5,468 bases of DNA from Thermoplasmata archaeon (GTDB taxonomy: Archaea > Thermoplasmatota > Thermoplasmata > Lutacidiplasmatales > UBA184). The stretch is taken from the NCBI GenBank assembly GCA_030040865.1, contig JASHSX010000164.1:1-5468 (forward strand), written 5' to 3'. The position numbers and the translations under genes are program-made. Below are positions 5,154 to 5,468 of this stretch, in pieces. Position 1 is the first letter of the stretch, and each line of letters opens with the position of its first letter. A model generated the notes under the pieces. The model saw only the letters and a program-made list of their open reading frames with translations, ran no database searches and was not told where the DNA came from.

Positions 5154-5468
5154 TCAGTGCGCCTCCTCCACGACCGGGTGCCGCTCTTGGGCCGTGCGGA
5201 CCAAGAGGAGCGGCGACTCCGCGAGGAGCTCCTGGCGGAGCTCGACCGACCGTTCGCGGGCGAGGAACAGGACCGCGAGGAAGAGCGCCACGAGCCGGTC
5301 GCGGCCCGAGTGGGGGTTCCACAGCGAGAGGAACGGGAACTCCTCCCCGACGGGGTGGCGCGCCGTCGCCTCCCACGCGTCGGAGAGATCGAGCTCGGGG
5401 ATGTCGCCGTGCACGAGCACCTCGGGAGGGGCCCGCTGCTCCTCGCGGAGCCGTTCGCGCAGCTCCTG
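5154..5468 (-). CDS. scpA: Segregation and condensation protein A, C-terminal fragment
   Basis: The minus-strand frame is open to the window edge and ends in TGA at 5156-5154, giving 104 residues; the N-terminal SMC-neck-binding part lies outside. The visible part begins with a charged helix (QELRERLREEQRAPPE), then a linker, then FPFLSLWNPHSGRDRLVALF and LAVLFLARERSVELRQ. That last segment matches the C-terminal winged helix of ScpA, where (V)vaLFLAlLfLar...v.l.Q is characteristic and which contacts the SMC head. A GTG at 5420 could be read as a start, but the coding frame clearly continues upstream, so the gene is treated as truncated by the window. The short 7-base gap to scpB supports the assignment, because scpA-scpB pairing is standard; an smc gene further upstream is likely but not visible. 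Confidence 0.82.
   Translation of the reverse strand, partial: QELRERLREEQRAPPEVLVHGDIPELDLSDAWEATARHPVGEEFPFLSLWNPHSGRDRLVALFLAVLFLARERSVELRQELLAESPLLLVRTAQERHPVVEEAH

Noticed and set aside
5154..5420. Complete 88-residue protein starting at GTG 5420
   Set aside because: The frame is open to the window edge with charged helical sequence before the GTG, and the match is to the C-terminal winged helix of ScpA, so this is a truncated gene.
1..5468. tRNA, rRNA, CRISPR array, insertion sequence or phage module
   Set aside because: No cloverleaf-like segment, spaced direct repeats, transposase motif or terminal inverted repeats were seen; genes fill nearly all of the window and are housekeeping-like apart from the peptidase.

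Overview
The window is about 5.5 kb of very GC-rich DNA (roughly 70% by eye), densely packed with genes, and it reads as archaeal. The evidence is an archaeal/eukaryotic-type leucyl-tRNA synthetase C-terminus, a MEMO-family protein, AT-rich TATA-like boxes 25-33 bases ahead of starts that lack Shine-Dalgarno sequences (which suggests leaderless or short-leader transcripts), and a secreted, membrane-anchored S53 peptidase ending in a zinc ribbon. A high-GC member of the Thermoplasmatota is my best guess because S53 peptidases are common there, but this is inference from gene content.

Layout. Bases 1-180 (+) are the last 59 codons of a probable leuS. It converges on a leftward block: dcd (dCTP deaminase, 779-177), a MEMO/AmmeMemoRadiSam B protein (1669-812) and a HIT-family hydrolase (2101-1676). 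HIT and MEMO are 6 bases apart and look like one transcript. dcd has its own TATA-like box, and the MEMO stop codon lies inside that box. An 89-base divergent region (2102-2190) carries one TATA-like element for HIT and one for the rightward gene.

The centrepiece is 2191-4491 (+), a 766-residue sedolisin (S53) precursor. It has a signal peptide, a pro-kumamolisin propeptide, a catalytic domain with the Glu-Asp...Asp...Ser set and a calcium site, one transmembrane helix, and a short cytoplasmic tail ending in a four-cysteine zinc ribbon. Sixteen N-glycosylation sequons lie between the propeptide and the membrane helix and none lie elsewhere. It ends one base short of the convergent scpB (5146-4493). 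That gene follows the C-terminal part of scpA (5468-5154, running off the window), so the right end is an SMC-condensin accessory operon.

Functionally this is mostly housekeeping: translation, pyrimidine deoxynucleotide metabolism, nucleotide-conjugate hydrolysis and chromosome organisation. One surface protease gene sits among them. No tRNA, rRNA, CRISPR array, insertion sequence or phage gene was seen. The most unusual items are the S53-TM-zinc ribbon architecture, the stop codon inside a promoter, and two convergent junctions with essentially no intergenic DNA. I did not find convincing evidence for a wholly new multi-gene system.
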